Origin: Tomocerus qinae | Taxonomy: Eukaryota > Arthropoda > Collembola > Entomobryomorpha > Tomoceridae | Reading direction: 5' to 3' | Length of the DNA: 64,000 nt | Assembly: GCA_020055645.1 (NCBI GenBank) | Contig: CM034549.1 | Span: 29,905,930-29,969,929 of the forward strand | Shown here: positions 61,492 to 64,000 of the stretch, piece after piece | Position numbering within the stretch: position 1 is the first letter of the stretch | How the letters are laid out: every line of letters starts with the position of its first letter | Notes under the pieces: generated by a model | What the model saw: the letters and a program-made list of their open reading frames with translations, nothing else | What the model was told of the DNA's origin: nothing | The model's database searches: none | Program-made: the position numbers and the translations under genes

Positions 61492-62567
61492 ATGGAAATC
61501 TTCAATTTCGAATGGGAGGAAGTAGTACAACTAACAGGAGATGAATCAAGATTTACATTATCCCTTTTAATCATATTTTATTCAATGGGCATGGCCGTCT
61601 CCAATTGCTTTAAAACGTAATCTTTAAATAGATTTCATGACTTTTTCATTTTCAGTTTTCACTACTTTCATTAAAGTTTTTTAATTTATTTTTCTTAGGA
61701 TTGTTTCGCCAGTGAATATTGCAAGATCCCTAGCATCTAAAATGGTACACGTGACCCAATCAACATAATATTTGTGGGTGGATTGTAAAGACTAATGAAT
61801 GAAAGGGCATTTAGTATAATAGTGTATCGGTGTTCTAGTTTACGGCTCAGGGGGTTAATTATTAATACTACAGATAACATTAATTGATCATCGGCCAGAC
61901 TAAAAGGCTCCATTCTAGGGTGGGGCGCCCCACCCGCTCCATCCTTAGGTTAGGTTGCATTATGATAAATTAGGTTAGGTTTGTAGGGTGGGGCGGCCCA
62001 CCCTAGGATGGAGCCCTTTAGTCTGGCCGCATTGGTAATCTATTTCAGAAATATCATAAGTTACGCGAAGACAAAAATGTGATTTAAATTATTGTAAACT
62101 TCACTAGATTTTCGCTGTCTTCTTGCATATTCTATTTTGTACTCATCCTATTATAATACTTCTTTTGATTTTCGTAACATTTTATTCATTTGTTAATATT
62201 TTTTATGTAGGAGATTTTTCAACTGCCAAAATTTTATACGCCCGAAATATCTGCTGAATTAGCAGATGACTACAACCGAAGAATAGCAGGGCCTGAAGGA
62301 TTCATTGCAATCATTGGATACTTTTTCTATTTTCCAGTGGTTATTTTTACGTGTGGTATGATAGCCCCGCTTGTGCTCACATTTGAACAATTCAGAGTAA
62401 CTTTTTCATCCTCTCATTTAATTTTAACTGCTCTTGTGCATTTAAGTATGTAACAAACGACCTTTACTTATTTGTAGTCATTTTGCAGCTATACTGCGGT
62501 TTTTGTCAGCATTCTATTCCTAGCATTTGTCCTGTTGGCCGACTCTTACTCTGAAAGAGCACGTTAA
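61492..62567 (+). CDS. Small multi-pass membrane protein, four exons, complete, unknown family
   Basis: Exons 61492-61616, 61699-61744, 62211-62396 and 62478-62567 join in phase to give 148 residues. An in-frame TAA lies two codons before the ATG, so the start is well bounded. Hydrophobic segments lie at about 21-40 (FTLSLLIIFYSMGMAVSNCF), 88-115 (long, may be a hairpin: FIAIIGYFFYFPVVIFTC and MIAPLVLTF) and 125-140 (TAVFVSILFLAFVLLA). Between the first two is a polar stretch with EISAELADDYNRR. The protein ends in a charged tail (SERAR). Introns 1 and 3 are 82 and 81 bases. Intron 2 is 466 bases and contains a hairpin element. The intron 2 donor (ATG|GTACAC) is the weakest site, so an extra exon there is possible. 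I do not recognise a family. Recovering a clean frame across four exons supports a real gene. Confidence 0.7.
61892..62029. mobile_element. 138-bp hairpin (MITE-like) element with TTAGG units in the loop
   Basis: The arms 61892-61935 and 61986-62029 are inverted repeats matching at 41 of 44 positions, beginning CGGCCAGACTAAA and including CTAGGGTGGG. The ~50-base loop contains TTAGGTTAGGTT twice. The arms are strikingly G+C-rich for this region. A CAT trinucleotide flanks both sides and may be a target duplication, but it is too short to be sure. It lies in intron 2 of the 61492-62567 gene. With no protein it must depend on another element, or be a transcribed hairpin. Confidence 0.8.
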
Positions 62568-62662
62568 ATACTCGGAACTGGACCAAGACTAAAAATACAA
62601 CAAACTATACATTTTGTTAAACTTTTCTCTACTGTATACCAATTTGCCTTTCTATCGACCCA

Positions 62663-62668
62663 AATAAA
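62663..62668 (+). promoter_or_regulatory. Polyadenylation signal of the small membrane protein gene
   Basis: AATAAA lies 96 bases after the TAA at 62565-62567, a normal distance for a 3' untranslated region. Confidence 0.55.
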
Positions 62669-63868
62669 CTTCCGTCAGATGTACATGCAGTTTCACTGTT
62701 TTAATGTGCAGCAGTCAAAATATTGTTTAGTCTCCTTTTACCCGTAATCTGAAAACAGAGATAGGAAAATGGTTTGATGGAATCCTAAAGTCATAATGTC
62801 ATCGAAGCATCTAATTAATATAGGATTAAGTTTTGAAATGGCCATAAAACACTTTACATGCGATAGTTACCTTCAAAAAGCCAAATAAGGAAGGCATCTA
62901 TTGTATTTCTTCCTAAAACCACCTGGGTGCAATAAATAAACAAGTCAAAGGAAATAGGAATAACTTATACCTACCTTGCCTGCCTACCTGAGTTATTTCG
63001 ACATTTTGTTGCAGGTGAACTATGGAAAGAACGAAGAACCCAAAAGAATTAATAGCCAATTATTTATTCCCTAGTGGATACATTCAAAGAACTATCTTCC
63101 TAGTAAAAAGGCTTAAACAGTTACCGAAAAAGTATTAAGCAGCTCTGCATGCGATCAAAGGGTAGAATCTATTTGTGACTTCTTGACAGTGAACATGACA
63201 CTTTATATTCCTATATCTTGAAGTTTTCTAGTGATACTAAATTGATTTGTATCATGTTACAATATATATTTACATTCTTGTTCACTAATATAAGAACCCT
63301 ATATACTTAGTAAACAACCCAAACTACACTTCAACAGACAATATCCCAAAGTTACAACAATTACCAGTTTCTTGGTAATCCCAACATGGGAGGCGGATAG
63401 TCTTTCAAATATACTATGGGATATACAATAGTTAATACCGATATAATTGGGCATCGTGTTTCCTTAATTATCCAGAATGAAGGGAGATACTTATTCCATA
63501 CGCCTACATATCTTTACCCAGGTACTTAAATTACATTCAAATATAGAGTCAACGTGCGTAGATATATAATCCTTTCTGCATTTTCTGTTCCTTTGACTAT
63601 AGAAGTTAAAAAATTTCAGGGACTGCAGGCAGGTCAGTAACAGTACTTACTAGGTATGAAAGGTATGTGAACTTTGTCCTAAAGTCAATCCTCAAAAGGC
63701 AAATCCCAGTCATTGAGTCGTCACTCTGTGATCAGACAGGAAAGCGTCAACAGAATTAGCTCCTTAAATTGTTTTTTAGAAGAAATTGATTTTCAACACT
63801 TCTACAAGGGAATATTTTACCTATTAACTGAGTTATCTGTGAACAACTGTTAAAATTTTAGCAAAATC
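62669..63868. other. Intergenic stretch between two plus-strand genes
   Basis: About 1.2 kb of A+T-rich sequence with no recognised feature. It probably includes the promoter of the gene that starts at 63869. Confidence 0.5.
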
Positions 63869-63937
63869 ATGCCAGCTTCAACTACCGAGATTAGTAATGC
63901 ACTAATTAAAGCTGCATTTGTGACTGCTTTAGACACG
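63869..63937 (+). CDS. First coding exon of a gene that leaves the window (partial)
   Basis: The ATG at 63869 opens 23 codons starting MPASTTEISNALIKAAF and ending at ACG|GTAAGT, a consensus donor in phase 0 (intron from 63938). The sequence is a balanced, probably helical amino terminus without a signal peptide. It is too short to assign. It lies 1.3 kb downstream of the small membrane protein gene on the same strand. Confidence 0.5.
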
Positions 63938-64000
63938 GTAAGTTTTTTGACTTGTTTTACATTTTTATCAGTAGTTATTTCTAGTGATGAAATTGGCGGG

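Noticed and set aside
1-64000. tRNA, rRNA genes and CRISPR arrays
   Set aside because: No convincing tRNA B-box with matching acceptor stems, no ribosomal sequence and no spaced identical repeats were seen. The tandem arrays found are minisatellites.

Overview
This window is A+T-rich nuclear DNA from an animal, most likely an arthropod or a close relative. Three things point that way. Genes are split by GT-AG introns, many only about 70-95 bases long. A secreted astacin metalloprotease is present. A small hairpin element carries TTAGG-type units, the usual arthropod telomere repeat. None of this fixes the species. Gene density is low: most of the 64 kb is intergenic or intronic sequence, and most short open frames look like chance.

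Layout. About 1-8.2 kb: no confident gene. 8.29-8.85 kb (minus): an exon of an unrecognised secreted or membrane-anchored protein with a strong splice donor. 12.5-17.3 kb: a structurally complete DIRS-type tyrosine-recombinase retrotransposon read on the minus strand, with intact gag, reverse transcriptase-RNase H and tyrosine recombinase frames. It has 123-bp inverted terminal repeats that look identical and a 320-bp fold-back at its 3' end. 17.3-27 kb: no confident gene, one possible small secreted peptide. 27.1-28.4 kb: a composite repeat in which two ~300-bp copies alternate with ~40-bp minisatellite arrays and contain a GGAC tetranucleotide tract. 35.2-35.7 and 37.4-37.6 kb: two weak small-gene candidates. 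41.0-44.1 kb (plus): a complete seven-exon astacin that I could assemble by hand to 314 residues with every splice phase in register. 45.5-46.1 kb: two coding-like fragments with stops. 48.6 and 55.3 kb: two copies of a dispersed repeat with an internal 20-bp tandem array. 51.2-51.8 kb (minus): a multi-pass membrane protein whose fourth membrane segment appears only in another frame. 61.5-62.6 kb (plus): a complete four-exon gene for a 148-residue membrane protein, with a 138-bp hairpin element in intron 2. 63.9 kb (plus): the first exon of another gene that leaves the window.

The three DIRS frames work together as one replication unit: particle protein, cDNA synthesis and recombinase-mediated insertion. 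The cellular genes are spread out on both strands and show no evident functional linkage.
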